A stretch of 64,000 nucleotides of DNA from NCBI RefSeq assembly GCF_040687965.1, contig NZ_CP156084.1, forward strand, positions 882,501 through 946,500, given 5' to 3'. Made by a program: the position numbers and the translations under genes. The notes under the pieces are model-generated. The model did not search any database. It was not told the DNA's origin and worked only from the letters and a program-made list of their open reading frames with translations. The DNA is from Methylocystis echinoides. Its GTDB lineage: Bacteria; Pseudomonadota; Alphaproteobacteria; Rhizobiales; Beijerinckiaceae. Below, one piece after another: positions 17,319 to 25,921 of the stretch; the first letter of the stretch is position 1; every line of letters begins with the position of its first letter.

Positions 17319-17343
17319 GGAACGAAACGCGCGAGGCCGCGTT
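17319..17343 (+). promoter_or_regulatory. EcfG-type general stress promoter
   Basis: GGAAC at 17319-17323, a 16-base spacer and CGTT at 17340-17343 match the alphaproteobacterial EcfG consensus GGAAC-N16/17-CGTT. It ends 24 nt before the ATG at 17368, leaving room for a short leader that contains the GGAGG ribosome site. Confidence 0.7.
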
Positions 17344-17367
17344 GGATGCGTTCTGGAGGCTTCTCAC

Positions 17368-17670
17368 ATGCGCGAGAAAATTGCGCCGACCTCGGATGCG
17401 TTGCGGATCCGCATCGATCGAGGCCTCGCGGGGGACAAGGTGGCGAACCCGGACCCTGCGGCCGCCCCCCTAGGGACGGACGCCGAAGCGGCGGGCGCGC
17501 CGCCATCGGAGCAAGAGCGGGACATGGCGGCGCGCGGCGTCTCGATGACCCCGACCCTCGGCCAAAGCGACACCGGCGACGAGGCGGTCGTTTCCTTGCC
17601 CAAGGCGTTGGCGGGCGCCGCGCTCTTCCTTCTGGCCGGGGCCGTCCTGGTCTCTCAGAGGCTGCCGTGA
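17368..17670 (+). CDS. Small protein with C-terminal membrane anchor (stress-promoter gene)
   Basis: A 100-residue protein: a charged N-terminal half (MREKIAPTSDALRIRIDRG, then DPAAAPLGTDAEA) and one C-terminal hydrophobic helix (about 78-96, ALAGAALFLLAGAVLV). I recall short rhizobial hypothetical proteins with a similar DALR-RID and DPAAAPLGTD pattern, but know no function. GGAGG stands 9 nt before the ATG. The EcfG-type promoter just upstream suggests induction in the general stress response. Its stop overlaps the GTG of the next gene, so the two are translationally coupled. Confidence 0.75.
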   Translation: MREKIAPTSDALRIRIDRGLAGDKVANPDPAAAPLGTDAEAAGAPPSEQERDMAARGVSMTPTLGQSDTGDEAVVSLPKALAGAALFLLAGAVLVSQRLP

Positions 17671-18341
17671 CCACGAGCGCCCGCACGACTTTTTCGCCGA
17701 CAGAGCCTCAAATCGAAAAGGTGCGTCGGCAGGCGCTCGACGCGCAATCGGAGCGCATTGAAATCGTGGGCGCCGAGGGCTCGGTTCGCGGACGCGTTCA
17801 CGCGGCGGAAGGCGACTCGGCGATATTGTGGGCATTCGGCGCCGGCGGCGGGATAGGAGGGCCCGCGGGCGGCGTCTACGGGCGCCTGGCGCGCCGCTTC
17901 CAAGCGCCGGGCATCGCCTCTTTGGAGTTGGACTATCGGCGCCCGGGCGATTTGCGCGCCTGCGTCGCCGACGCGCTCCTCGGGCTCTCCTGGCTCGAAT
18001 GCGCCGGCAAGCGCCGCGTGGCCCTCGTCGGCCACTCCTTCGGGGGCGCGGTCGTCATCAACGCCGGCGTGCTCAGCGCGTCGGCGATCGGGGTCGCCGC
18101 GCTCAGCAGCCAGACGGCTGGAACGGACGTCGTCGGCGCCTTGAGCCCGAAGCCGCTGCTGCTGATCCATGGCGGCGAGGATGAAATTCTTCCCGATACC
18201 TGTTCGCGCCGCATTTTCGCGCGCGCCCGGGAGCCCAAGAAGCTGATCATCTATCCCGAGTGCCGGCACGGTCTCGACCAGTGCCGGGAAGAGCTCGAGC
18301 AGGATCTGTCGCTCTGGCTGCAATCCGCGCTGATCGGCTGA
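17667..18341 (+). CDS. Alpha/beta-hydrolase
   Basis: A 224-residue cytoplasmic hydrolase starting at GTG 17667, which overlaps the previous stop (GTGA). The catalytic triad can be read: nucleophile in GHSFGGA, Asp in HGGEDEI, and His in CRHGLD near the C-terminus. The strand order and short length resemble dienelactone-hydrolase-like or small esterase-type proteins. The substrate is unknown. Co-expression from the EcfG-type promoter at 17319 is likely, which would make it a stress gene. Confidence 0.82.
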   Translation: MTTSARTTFSPTEPQIEKVRRQALDAQSERIEIVGAEGSVRGRVHAAEGDSAILWAFGAGGGIGGPAGGVYGRLARRFQAPGIASLELDYRRPGDLRACVADALLGLSWLECAGKRRVALVGHSFGGAVVINAGVLSASAIGVAALSSQTAGTDVVGALSPKPLLLIHGGEDEILPDTCSRRIFARAREPKKLIIYPECRHGLDQCREELEQDLSLWLQSALIG

Positions 18342-18453
18342 CGCGGTCACATCGGACACCCACTTCCCGTGGAACACGAGGCCTCGACCGCCTCCCCTTC
18401 ATTCGGCTCCGTCGACGGGTTATCGTGCCAAAAAACGAGTCGGGGAGGGAATA

Positions 18454-18675
18454 ATGTCCAACAATACGCCGGACCGGCGCAAGCCGGCGGAGGAGCGCAG
18501 CCAGTCGCCGCTCTGGTTCGCCATCGCCGGGCTGCTCATCAGCCTTGCAAGTTTCAGCATGCAGGACCTTCAGATCGGCGACGTCGTCTTCTGGGCGGGC
18601 GGCGTCTTCGCGGCGATCGCGCTCGTGTATTACTTTTTCCAACCCAGGCATGGGCTCCCCACCGGCAAGCGCTGA
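18454..18675 (+). CDS. Small two-helix membrane protein
   Basis: A 73-residue protein with a polar start (MSNNTPDRRKPAEERS) and two hydrophobic helices (about 19-37 and 44-64), ending in a basic tail. A GGGAGGG ribosome site precedes the ATG. I do not recognise a family. It stands alone between the hydrolase and the DsbA-like gene. Confidence 0.7.
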   Translation: MSNNTPDRRKPAEERSQSPLWFAIAGLLISLASFSMQDLQIGDVVFWAGGVFAAIALVYYFFQPRHGLPTGKR

Positions 18676-18762
18676 GCGCCGGCCTGCGCGTCCTTTGGGG
18701 TTTGCGATCGCGGGCCGAACGACTATGTTCGGCTCGACGATTATTCCAGCTATGGGCCTGAT

Positions 18763-19425
18763 ATGTTCTTACCGCTTTTCGCGATCACCCGCCGCCGCCT
18801 GATCGCCGTCGCCGCTGGCGGCGCGCTCGCTCTCGCCCTCACGCCCGCCATGGCCGAGAAGGCGGGCTCCGGCTCGGTGTCGACGACGGAGCTGATGGCG
18901 CCCAACGCCCTGCCCGACATTGTCGAAGGCGACGCCAATGCGCCCGTCACCATCGTCGAATACGCCTCGATGACCTGCAGCCATTGCGCCGCCTTCCATC
19001 GCGACGTCTATCCGACGCTGAAAAAGAACTACATCGACACCGGCAAGGTGAAATTCATCCTGCGCGAATTCCCCCTCGATCCGCTCGCGACCGCCGCCTT
19101 CATGCTGGCGCGCGAAATGGGCGAAAAGCGTGACGCAATGGTCGACCTTCTCTTCGCCCAGCAGAAGAATTGGGCCTTTGTCGACCAGCCGCTCGACGGG
19201 CTCGCCAATGTCCTCAAGCAGGCGGGCCTTGGTCAGGAGAAATTCGAGGCGGTGCTCAAGGATCAGGACCTCTATAAAAAGATCACCGACGTGCGCGCCC
19301 GCGCCGCGGAGAAATTCGGGGTGAACTCGACGCCGACCTTCTTCGTCAACGGCGAGAAATATACGGGCGAACTCAGCGTCGCCGATCTCGACAAGATCGT
19401 CGCCGCCAAGGCGCCGGCGAAGTAG
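18763..19425 (+). CDS. DsbA-family periplasmic thiol-disulfide protein
   Basis: A 220-residue secreted thioredoxin-fold protein. The signal peptide has an RRR start (ITRRRLIAVAAGG), so Tat export is possible. The active site is C72-S-H-C75 (MTCSHCAAFH), and the cis-proline loop is in STPTFF. The C-terminal half has the DsbA/Com1-type helical insert. It likely oxidises or isomerises disulfides in exported proteins. No DsbB is nearby. Confidence 0.9.
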   Translation: MFLPLFAITRRRLIAVAAGGALALALTPAMAEKAGSGSVSTTELMAPNALPDIVEGDANAPVTIVEYASMTCSHCAAFHRDVYPTLKKNYIDTGKVKFILREFPLDPLATAAFMLAREMGEKRDAMVDLLFAQQKNWAFVDQPLDGLANVLKQAGLGQEKFEAVLKDQDLYKKITDVRARAAEKFGVNSTPTFFVNGEKYTGELSVADLDKIVAAKAPAK

Positions 19426-19445
19426 CCTGCAGTCGATGAGGGAGA

Positions 19446-20051
19446 TCAGAAGGCCGTGCGCCGCGCCAGCGCCGCGGCCAGCGTCCCCTCGTCGAGATAA
19501 TCGAGTTCGCCGCCGACCGGAACGCCATGCGCGAGACGGGTCACCTTCACGCCGAAGGGGGCCAGCAGGTCGGCGACATAATGCGCCGTCGTCTGTCCGT
19601 CGACGGTCGCGTTGACGGCGAGGACGATCTCGGAAACCTCGCCGCCGCGCACGCGCTCGATCAGCGCCGCGATCGACAGATCCTCCGGCCCGACGCCGTC
19701 GAGCGGCGACAAGACGCCGCCGAGCACGTGATAGCGCGCATTGAGCAGCCCGGCGCGCTCCAGCGCCCATAAATCCGCGACCGTCTCCACGACGACGAGG
19801 ATAGAGCCGTCCCGCCTTGCGTCGCGGCAAATGGTGCAGGGATCGCTGGTGTCGAGATTGCCGCAAACCGAGCAGGCGACGATGCGCTCCTGCGCGACGC
19901 GCATGGCGTCGGCGAGCGGCGCGAGCAGCTCCTCGCGCTTGCGCATGAGATGCAGCACGGCCCGGCGCGCCGAACGCGGCCCGAGTCCGGGCAGCCGCGC
20001 CAGGAGCTGCACCAGACGTTCAATTTCAGGACCCGCGACGCGTTCGGCCAT
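19446..20051 (-). CDS. recR: Recombination mediator RecR
   Basis: RecR (201 residues) loads RecA at gaps together with RecO/RecF. A helix-hairpin-helix ([15 protein letters not shown]) starts near residue 17. A Cys4 zinc finger ([16 protein letters not shown]) spans about 60-75, and a Toprim domain (SILVVVET and following) completes the protein. It lies in the conserved dnaX-ybaB-recR order. Stop and start spacing fit one operon. Confidence 0.97.
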   Translation of the reverse strand: MAERVAGPEIERLVQLLARLPGLGPRSARRAVLHLMRKREELLAPLADAMRVAQERIVACSVCGNLDTSDPCTICRDARRDGSILVVVETVADLWALERAGLLNARYHVLGGVLSPLDGVGPEDLSIAALIERVRGGEVSEIVLAVNATVDGQTTAHYVADLLAPFGVKVTRLAHGVPVGGELDYLDEGTLAAALARRTAF

Positions 20052-20083
20052 TTTTCAATTCGGGTGCGGCCGCCGCCTGCTCC

Positions 20084-20106
20084 CTCTCCCCGCAAGCGGA
20101 GAGAGG
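20084..20106. repeat. Short hairpin repeat between ybaB and recR
   Basis: CTCTCCCCGC-AA-GCGGAGAGAG is a near-perfect copy of the hairpin at 62635-62656. Both lie between genes. It is probably a dispersed genomic repeat rather than a terminator, since recR continues the operon. Confidence 0.6.
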
Positions 20107-20135
20107 AAATCAATAGCCCTGCGGCGATTAGGAAA

Positions 20136-20459
20136 TCAGAAGGGCAGCTTGAAGCCGGCCGGCAGCTGAAGCCCGCCGGTCATCGCCTTCATCTTCTCCG
20201 CCATGACCTCGTCGGCCTTGGTGCGGGCCTGCATATGGGCGGTGACGATAAGGTCCTCGAGAATTTCCTTCTCCTCGGGCTTCACCAGGCTCGGGTCGAT
20301 CGAAATCGCCTTCAACGCGCCTTTCGCGGTGAGCCTGACTTTCACGAGGCCGCCGCCGGCCTCGCCCTCGACCTCGGTGTTTTCGAGTTCGAGCTGCGCT
20401 TCGGCCATCTTGGCCTGGAATTGCTGCGCCTGTTTCATCAGGCCCATAAAGTCCATCAT
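20136..20459 (-). CDS. ybaB: YbaB/EbfC family nucleoid-associated protein
   Basis: A 107-residue homodimeric DNA-binding protein. MMDFMGLMKQAQQFQAKM at the N-terminus and the central EGEAGGGLVKVRLTAKG strand are standard YbaB features. The gene lies 12 nt after dnaX and before recR, the usual arrangement. The role in nucleoid organisation comes from the family. Confidence 0.95.
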   Translation of the reverse strand: MMDFMGLMKQAQQFQAKMAEAQLELENTEVEGEAGGGLVKVRLTAKGALKAISIDPSLVKPEEKEILEDLIVTAHMQARTKADEVMAEKMKAMTGGLQLPAGFKLPF

Positions 20460-20471
20460 CGGTGCTTCTCC

Positions 20472-22319
20472 TCAATCCTCCTCGGGCGCCAGGTCGTCAT
20501 AGGGCGCCTCGTCATAGCGCACTTCGGTCGCCTCCTCGGCGAGGCGGGGAGCCTGGCTGGCGGCGTCGTCGCGGCTGCGCACCGCCACGATCTGCGCCCC
20601 CGGGAAATGTGCGAGCACGCTCGCCACCACCGGGTCGGCCTCGAGCCCCGAGCGGACGCGCCGCTCTTCCGCCTCGCGCGTCTCCTTCAGCGTCGGCGCG
20701 CCGCCCGCGGCGACGACCGACACCATCCAGCGTTCATTGGTCCAAAGCTGCAATCTCTGCGTCAGCAGCGAGGCGAGATCGCGCGCGCCCCCTGGGGCAA
20801 GCTCGAACTCGATGCGCCCCTGCTCGAAACGCACCAGCCGCACCTCCGATTCGAGCGCGATTTTCAAGCGAATGTCGCGCTTCTCCTCGGCCAGGGCGAC
20901 GAGGGCGTCGAAGCTCGCGATCGTGACCGCCGGCGCTGCCGGGGCCTGCGCCAGAACCGGCCTCGCGGCGCTTGCCGCCTGCGGCTGCGGCGCGGCGCGG
21001 GTGGCCACAGGCCCGCCGCGCGGCGGGCCCGCCGGGGCGGCGGCCGCCGGCGCCGAGCCTTGGGCGCCGAAGCCCAATTGCTTCAAGGCTTCGCCCGGCG
21101 TCGGCAGATCGGCGGCATAGGCAAGCCGCACCAGGACCATATCGGCGGCCTGCAGCGGACGCTGCGAGCCGCGCAATTCGTCGACGCCCTTCATCAAGAT
21201 TTGCCAGGCGCGGGTCAGGGCCGGGACCGACAGGCGCAGGGCGGCGTCGCGCCCGCGCCGCTGCTCCTCGGGCGTCAGCGCCGCGGATTGCGCGGTTTCA
21301 GGCGCGAGCTTGAGCCGCGTCGCAAGATGGGCGAACTCCGCCATTTCGAGCAACGCCTGCGCCGGATCGGCGCCGCCGTTGTACAAATCTTCCAGCAGCG
21401 CGATCGCCGTCGCCACGTCGCCCGCCATCGTGGCCTCGAAGAGATCGATGACGCGCGACTTGTCCGCGACGCCGAGCATCAGCCGCAGATCGTCGGCGGA
21501 GATCGCGCCGCTCGCGCTATGCGCCGCGCCATAGGCGATGGCCTGATCGAGGAGCGACAGCGCATCGCGCACCGAGCCTTCTGCAGCGCGCGCGATCATG
21601 GCGAGCGCGTCGGGATCGATCGCGACCTGTTCCCTCTCGCAGATTTTGCGCAAATGCGCCGCGAGCAGGCCGGCGTCGATGCGGCGCAGGTCGAAACGCT
21701 GGCAGCGCGAGCGCACCGTCACCGGCACCTTGTCGATTTCCGTCGTCGCGAAGATGAATTTCACATGCTCGGGCGGCTCCTCGAGCGTCTTCAGCAGGCC
21801 GTTGAAGGCGGCCTTGGAGAGCATGTGCACTTCGTCGATGATATAAACTTTGGTGCGCGCCATGACCGGCCGGTAGCGCGCATTGTCGATAATCTCGCGC
21901 ACGTCGTCGATGCCGGTATGGGAGGCGGCGTCCATTTCCAGGACGTCGACGTGGCGGGAATCGATGATCGCCTGGCAATGCGCCCCCAGCGCATCCATGT
22001 GGATCGTCGGCTGGTTGATCGCCGGGCGGCCATCCGTCGCCGGCAATTCGTAATTGAACGCGCGGGCGAGAATGCGGGCGGTCGTGGTCTTGCCGACGCC
22101 GCGCACGCCGGTCAGCAGATAGGCCTGATGGATGCGGCCGAGGTCGAAGGCGTTTTCGAGCGTGCGCACCATCGGCTCCTGGCCGATCAAGTCCGCAAAG
22201 GTCACGGGCCGGTATTTGCGCGCGAGAACCCGATAGGCGGCCGCAGGCGCCGCCTCGCCGAACAGCGACGGTCCGGCGTCCTCGACTGATGATCTCGGCT
22301 GGTCGTGCTCCTGGTCCAT
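20472..22319 (-). CDS. dnaX: DNA polymerase III subunits gamma and tau
   Basis: DnaX (615 residues) is the clamp-loader ATPase motor. Walker A GVRGVGKT is at 71-78, and the SRC motif lies in TVRSRCQRFDL. A Pro/Ala-rich linker follows, then a tau C-terminal domain from about residue 470. In E. coli four cysteines bind zinc in the ATPase domain; here only one of that group (in GAHCQAII) remains. I see no obvious slippery run that would yield a separate gamma form. First protein gene after the SRP RNA. Confidence 0.97.
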   Translation of the reverse strand: MDQEHDQPRSSVEDAGPSLFGEAAPAAAYRVLARKYRPVTFADLIGQEPMVRTLENAFDLGRIHQAYLLTGVRGVGKTTTARILARAFNYELPATDGRPAINQPTIHMDALGAHCQAIIDSRHVDVLEMDAASHTGIDDVREIIDNARYRPVMARTKVYIIDEVHMLSKAAFNGLLKTLEEPPEHVKFIFATTEIDKVPVTVRSRCQRFDLRRIDAGLLAAHLRKICEREQVAIDPDALAMIARAAEGSVRDALSLLDQAIAYGAAHSASGAISADDLRLMLGVADKSRVIDLFEATMAGDVATAIALLEDLYNGGADPAQALLEMAEFAHLATRLKLAPETAQSAALTPEEQRRGRDAALRLSVPALTRAWQILMKGVDELRGSQRPLQAADMVLVRLAYAADLPTPGEALKQLGFGAQGSAPAAAAPAGPPRGGPVATRAAPQPQAASAARPVLAQAPAAPAVTIASFDALVALAEEKRDIRLKIALESEVRLVRFEQGRIEFELAPGGARDLASLLTQRLQLWTNERWMVSVVAAGGAPTLKETREAEERRVRSGLEADPVVASVLAHFPGAQIVAVRSRDDAASQAPRLAEEATEVRYDEAPYDDLAPEED

Positions 22320-22394
22320 GCGTTACGCGCCGCCAGAAAGACAAAAGGCGCGGGCAGAAGCGGCGAGGCCCTGCGCTGCGCGCCTGTCGGAAAG

Positions 22395-22489
22395 TAGGAG
22401 GCTGGACGAAGACCCGCTCAAGCTCGTTAGGGCTGCTTCCTTCCGGACCTGACCCGGTTGGCGAGTGAAACGTCCAACGCCAACCTCCC
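22395..22489 (-). ncRNA. ffs: Signal recognition particle 4.5S RNA
   Basis: The minus strand carries the invariant SRP apical core GGTCAGGTCCGGAAGGAAGC followed by AGCCCTAA. The ends GGAGGTTGG and CCAGCCTCC close the long hairpin, giving about 95 nt. The RNA scaffolds Ffh to target membrane proteins. The location just upstream of dnaX is common in alphaproteobacteria. End positions are estimated from the closing stem. Confidence 0.95.
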
Positions 22490-22659
22490 GCGACCTATGT
22501 GGCAGAGGATGCGCCGCGATGCAAGGGGCGGCCCCGCGGCCCCGCCAAGCAATGGGAGCCGGACGGCCCGCTCTGGCCCGCTCCGATCTGAGTAAGCGCT
22601 GGCGCCGCCGGCTATTCGGCGCCCAAATGCCGCGATCGGCGATTCGCGGGAGGGCGGGC

Positions 22660-23445
22660 GTGCTCGAACACATTGGCATCATTCATCTCTGGATGGCGCA
22701 GTCGACGGAGGCCATGGCGTTGACGCTGACGGGCGCCTTCGGCGCCTTCGCGCTGTTTCTGGCCTGGCTCAGCTTCGCCTCGCCCGTCACCCCCTTCGCG
22801 CAAACCCTCAAAGGCGTCGTACCGCCCTTCGTCGGCGTGCCGGCGACGCTGTTCGGGCTGCTCATGACCTTCTTGTCCCATGACGTCTGGGAGGTGAACG
22901 GCATGGCTTATCGCGCGCTCGCCCAGGAGCACGAGCAGCTCGTCACTCTCGGGGCGCTCAGCGATAACCACGGCGTCGACGCCGCCGCTCTGCCCCGCGC
23001 CATCCGCGACTATGTCGAGGCCGTTGTGGGCCTCGAATGGAAAGCCATGGAAAATGGCGAAGAATCACCCGAGGCCGAAAGCGCGCTGAACACGCTGACG
23101 CGCGTCGCGAGCAGCGCCAAGATCGAGCCGGCCTTTCAGCGCGTGCTGATCGAGACGGTCATGAAGCTGCGCTCGGCGCGCGAGCAGCGGCTCGCCGTCG
23201 CGGCGGCCTATCCGGACGACCGGAAATGGGCGGCGGTCATCATCATCGCCTTCATCACTCAGGTCAGCCTCGCCGTGGCGCATCTCGAGCGCGCGCGGCC
23301 GCAGCTTCTAGCGCAGGCGATTTTCGGGGCCGCCGCCGTCGTCGCCATTTCCCTCGTCGCCTCGGTCGTCGAACCCTATTCGCCGCCGAAAGCGGTCAGC
23401 TCCGACTCGCTCGAGCAACTGCTCGGAAAGCTCCCCAAGGAGTGA
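22660..23445 (+). CDS. DUF4239 family membrane protein
   Basis: A 261-residue protein with two N-terminal helices, a central soluble segment of about 115 residues and two C-terminal helices (WAAVIIIAFITQVSLAVA and QAIFGAAAVVAISLVASVV), the DUF4239/bestrophin-like layout. GTG at 22660 is chosen because GGAGG stands about 7 nt upstream; ATG at 22696 is an alternative. Function unknown. Confidence 0.75.
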   Translation: MLEHIGIIHLWMAQSTEAMALTLTGAFGAFALFLAWLSFASPVTPFAQTLKGVVPPFVGVPATLFGLLMTFLSHDVWEVNGMAYRALAQEHEQLVTLGALSDNHGVDAAALPRAIRDYVEAVVGLEWKAMENGEESPEAESALNTLTRVASSAKIEPAFQRVLIETVMKLRSAREQRLAVAAAYPDDRKWAAVIIIAFITQVSLAVAHLERARPQLLAQAIFGAAAVVAISLVASVVEPYSPPKAVSSDSLEQLLGKLPKE

Positions 23446-23475
23446 CCTCTCGCCCTTTCGCGACCTTAACCGTCT

Positions 23476-23501
23476 GGAACAGGCCAATCGCCGTCAGCGT
23501 T
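23476..23501 (+). promoter_or_regulatory. EcfG-type general stress promoter
   Basis: GGAAC at 23476-23480, a 17-base spacer and CGTT at 23498-23501 match the EcfG consensus. It lies 52 nt upstream of the hemerythrin gene start. With the copy at 17319, this is one of only two perfect matches I found in the intergenic regions. Confidence 0.7.
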
Positions 23502-23553
23502 ACGCCCGAAGCGGCTGTAAGGGGCAATTCCCAGCAGGACTCGAGGCACCCCC

Positions 23554-24606
23554 ATGGCGAAGCAAAGCGAATGGGACAAAGAGAATGTGTCCGCCAAAGG
23601 CGAGCGGTCGAATGGCGACGGCGGGCAAAAGACCGACGCCATCGAAATGCTCAAGTCCGACCACCGCCGGGTCGAGCAGCTTTTCGACAAATATGAGCAG
23701 GCGCGCCGGCGCGCCGAGAAAGCCAAGCTCGCGCAGCAGATCTGCCTCGAGCTGACGATTCACGCAGAGCTCGAGGAAGAGATTTTCTACCCGGCTTGCC
23801 GCGAGCACGTCGACGACCCGCTCCTCGACGAGGCGCAGGTGGAGCACGATACGGCGAAGATTCTCATCGCGGAAATCGCCATGGGAACCCCAACGGCCGA
23901 TCCCATGTTCGACGCGAAGGTGTCGGTGCTCGGCGAATATGTTCGCCACCACGTCCAGGAAGAGGAAAAGAGCGCCGAAAGCATCTTCAACAAGGCGCAG
24001 GAAGGCGGCGTCGACACGGCCGCCCTCGGGCGGCGCATGGCGGCGCGGCGCGAGGAGCTGATGGATGAATTCTCCCAGGAGCTTCTGCTGCCGCAACCCA
24101 AGGCGTTGCATGTGACGCTGGCCCAGGACGAGGAAGTCTGGGCCGGCCCGCCGAGCGGCGGACGCGGCATGCGCGGCGCTCGAGGGGGCCGCGGCATGGA
24201 GGAGCGGTCGACCTGGGAGAGAGAGGGCGAAGAGGGCCGCGGCTGGGCTGAGCGCGAGGAAGGCGCCTATGACGAGCGCCGGTCTGCGCGCGGCGGCGGC
24301 CGGGAAGGCGAACGCGGCTGGCATGGAGAGCCCGAGCGGCACGCGCAGGCGGCGCGGCGCGGCCGGGAAGAGCGCGAAGGCGGCGGCGGCCGTTCGCGCG
24401 GCCGCGAAGAGGAGCGGGGCGGCGCCCGCGGCGAAGAAGACCGGGGCGCCATGGCGCGCGGGCAGGAGCGCGGGCAACAGCGCGGTGAGGAACGCGGCGC
24501 GGCGCGAGGCGGCGGCCAGGAGCGCGGGGCCGAGCACCGAGGCTGGCGCGGCGACCCCAGGGGCCATTCGGAAGCCTCCCGCCGGGGGTGGGAGCACCGG
24601 CGCTGA
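23554..24606 (+). CDS. Hemerythrin-domain protein with Arg/Gly/Glu-rich disordered tail
   Basis: A 350-residue protein in two unlike parts. Residues about 28-150 form an HHE hemerythrin four-helix bundle with candidate iron ligands H37, H70, E74, H98, H132/H133 and E137. It may bind O2 or NO or sense iron. From about residue 197 to the end the sequence is almost entirely Arg, Gly, Glu and Ala (RGG, ERG and REE runs), with no predicted fold. Other reading frames here are also open because of the GC bias, but the HHE frame runs unbroken through the tail. The upstream EcfG-type promoter points to stress induction. Confidence 0.85.
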   Translation: MAKQSEWDKENVSAKGERSNGDGGQKTDAIEMLKSDHRRVEQLFDKYEQARRRAEKAKLAQQICLELTIHAELEEEIFYPACREHVDDPLLDEAQVEHDTAKILIAEIAMGTPTADPMFDAKVSVLGEYVRHHVQEEEKSAESIFNKAQEGGVDTAALGRRMAARREELMDEFSQELLLPQPKALHVTLAQDEEVWAGPPSGGRGMRGARGGRGMEERSTWEREGEEGRGWAEREEGAYDERRSARGGGREGERGWHGEPERHAQAARRGREEREGGGGRSRGREEERGGARGEEDRGAMARGQERGQQRGEERGAARGGGQERGAEHRGWRGDPRGHSEASRRGWEHRR

Positions 24607-24635
24607 CGGGCCCGTGAGATACGCTTAGAAAACCG

Positions 24636-24663
24636 AGCCGCGTCCTCCGGGACGCGGCTTTTT
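24636..24663 (+). terminator. Rho-independent terminator after the hemerythrin gene
   Basis: A perfect 10-bp stem (AGCCGCGTCC at 24636-24645, GGACGCGGCT at 24650-24659) with a four-base loop is followed by TTTT. Confidence 0.93.
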
Positions 24664-24769
24664 CGCGCCTTGGCAAAAAATCCGCGGGGGTATTCACCTT
24701 TCCGCCGGAAAGCGGGTGCGCAGGGGGCGGGCGCTTGCTAAAGAAAGCGCCAAAATCGGAAGGAAGATT

Positions 24770-25921
24770 GTGACCGCCGCAGAGAAAGCCCCGGAGAGAC
24801 AAGGCGCCGACAGACTTGCGGCCGTCCTCGCGCATTTCGAGCGCGCCGGATTCACCCGCCATGAGCCGAAACTCCTGCAGCCGGCGGGCGTCTTTCTCGA
24901 CCGCTCGGGCGAGGATTTTCGCGGCCATCTCTATCTGACCACCGACGCCTCCGGCGCTGAACTGTGCCTGCGGCCGGAATACACGATTCCGGTCTGCCTC
25001 GACTATCTCGCCGCGCCGCAGGCCGGGCGGGCCGCCGCCTTCGCCTATGGCGGATCGATCTTTCGCGCGCCCATGCACGGCGCGGCGGGAGAAGGCGAAT
25101 TTCTTCAGGCGGGCATCGAGAGTTTCGGCCGCGAAGACCGGGAGGCGGCCGACGCGGAAATTCTCGGCGCCGCCCTCGACGCCGCCCGCGCCGCCGGCGC
25201 CGGCGACCTCGCCGTGCGCATCGGCGACGCCGGATTGGTCGGCGCCTTTCTCGATGGGCTCGATCTGCCGCCGGTGTGGCGCCGTCGCGTCGAGAAGGGC
25301 CATGCGCGCGGCCAGTCGCTGTCGCAGATTTTCACGCCGCCGCAGCGCAACGGCGCCGAAAAGGCCGGCGTGCTCGCCGCCTTGACCAAGGCCGATCCGG
25401 CCGACGCGCGGCGGCTCGTCGAAGACCTTCTCTCCATCGCCGGCATTACGGCGGTCGGCGGCCGCAGCGCGGCGGAGATCGCCGAGCGCTTTCTCGACCA
25501 GGCGACGCTCGCGGAGGGGGCCGGAATCTCGCCGGAAAAACGCGCGCTCGCCGAAGCCTTTTTCGTCGTCGAGGGCGCGCCCGACATTGCCTCGGCGGCC
25601 TTGCGCCGCCTCGCCGAGGATGCGAAGCTCGATCTCGCCGCAGCGCTCGACCGCTTCGACACGCGCGCGAGCTTCATCGCCGCGCGCGGCCTCGATCTCG
25701 ACGCCATGGTTTTCTCGGCGAGCTTCGCCCGGCAACTCGACTATTATTCGGGCTTCGTTTTCGAGGCGCGGCAGGCGGCGTCGAGCGAGCCCGTCATCGG
25801 CGGCGGCCGTTACGACCGGCTTCTCAAGACCTTGGGCGCGACGGCGGACATTCCGGCCGTGGGCGCCGCCGTCTGGATCGACCGGCTGGCGCGCGCCGCC
25901 GAAGCGCGGGGCGCGGCATGA
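24770..25921 (+). CDS. hisZ: ATP phosphoribosyltransferase regulatory subunit HisZ
   Basis: HisZ (383 residues) is a histidyl-tRNA synthetase-like protein without tRNA charging. It pairs with HisG for the first step of histidine synthesis and confers feedback control. The class II synthetase-like motifs are visible ([13 protein letters not shown], then QAGIESFG, and the C-terminal [13 protein letters not shown]). GTG at 24770 has AGGAAG upstream. The stop overlaps the hisG start (ATGA), so the two are coupled. Confidence 0.93.
   Translation: MTAAEKAPERQGADRLAAVLAHFERAGFTRHEPKLLQPAGVFLDRSGEDFRGHLYLTTDASGAELCLRPEYTIPVCLDYLAAPQAGRAAAFAYGGSIFRAPMHGAAGEGEFLQAGIESFGREDREAADAEILGAALDAARAAGAGDLAVRIGDAGLVGAFLDGLDLPPVWRRRVEKGHARGQSLSQIFTPPQRNGAEKAGVLAALTKADPADARRLVEDLLSIAGITAVGGRSAAEIAERFLDQATLAEGAGISPEKRALAEAFFVVEGAPDIASAALRRLAEDAKLDLAAALDRFDTRASFIAARGLDLDAMVFSASFARQLDYYSGFVFEARQAASSEPVIGGGRYDRLLKTLGATADIPAVGAAVWIDRLARAAEARGAA

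Noticed and set aside
17117-17686. Upstream extension of the NepR-like frame to 279 codons.
   Set aside because: The extra part is Arg/Pro low complexity and overlaps the better supported plus-strand gene at 17368.
18371-18395. A GGAAC upstream of the small membrane protein gene at 18454, as a third EcfG promoter.
   Set aside because: No CGTT stands 16 or 17 bases downstream.
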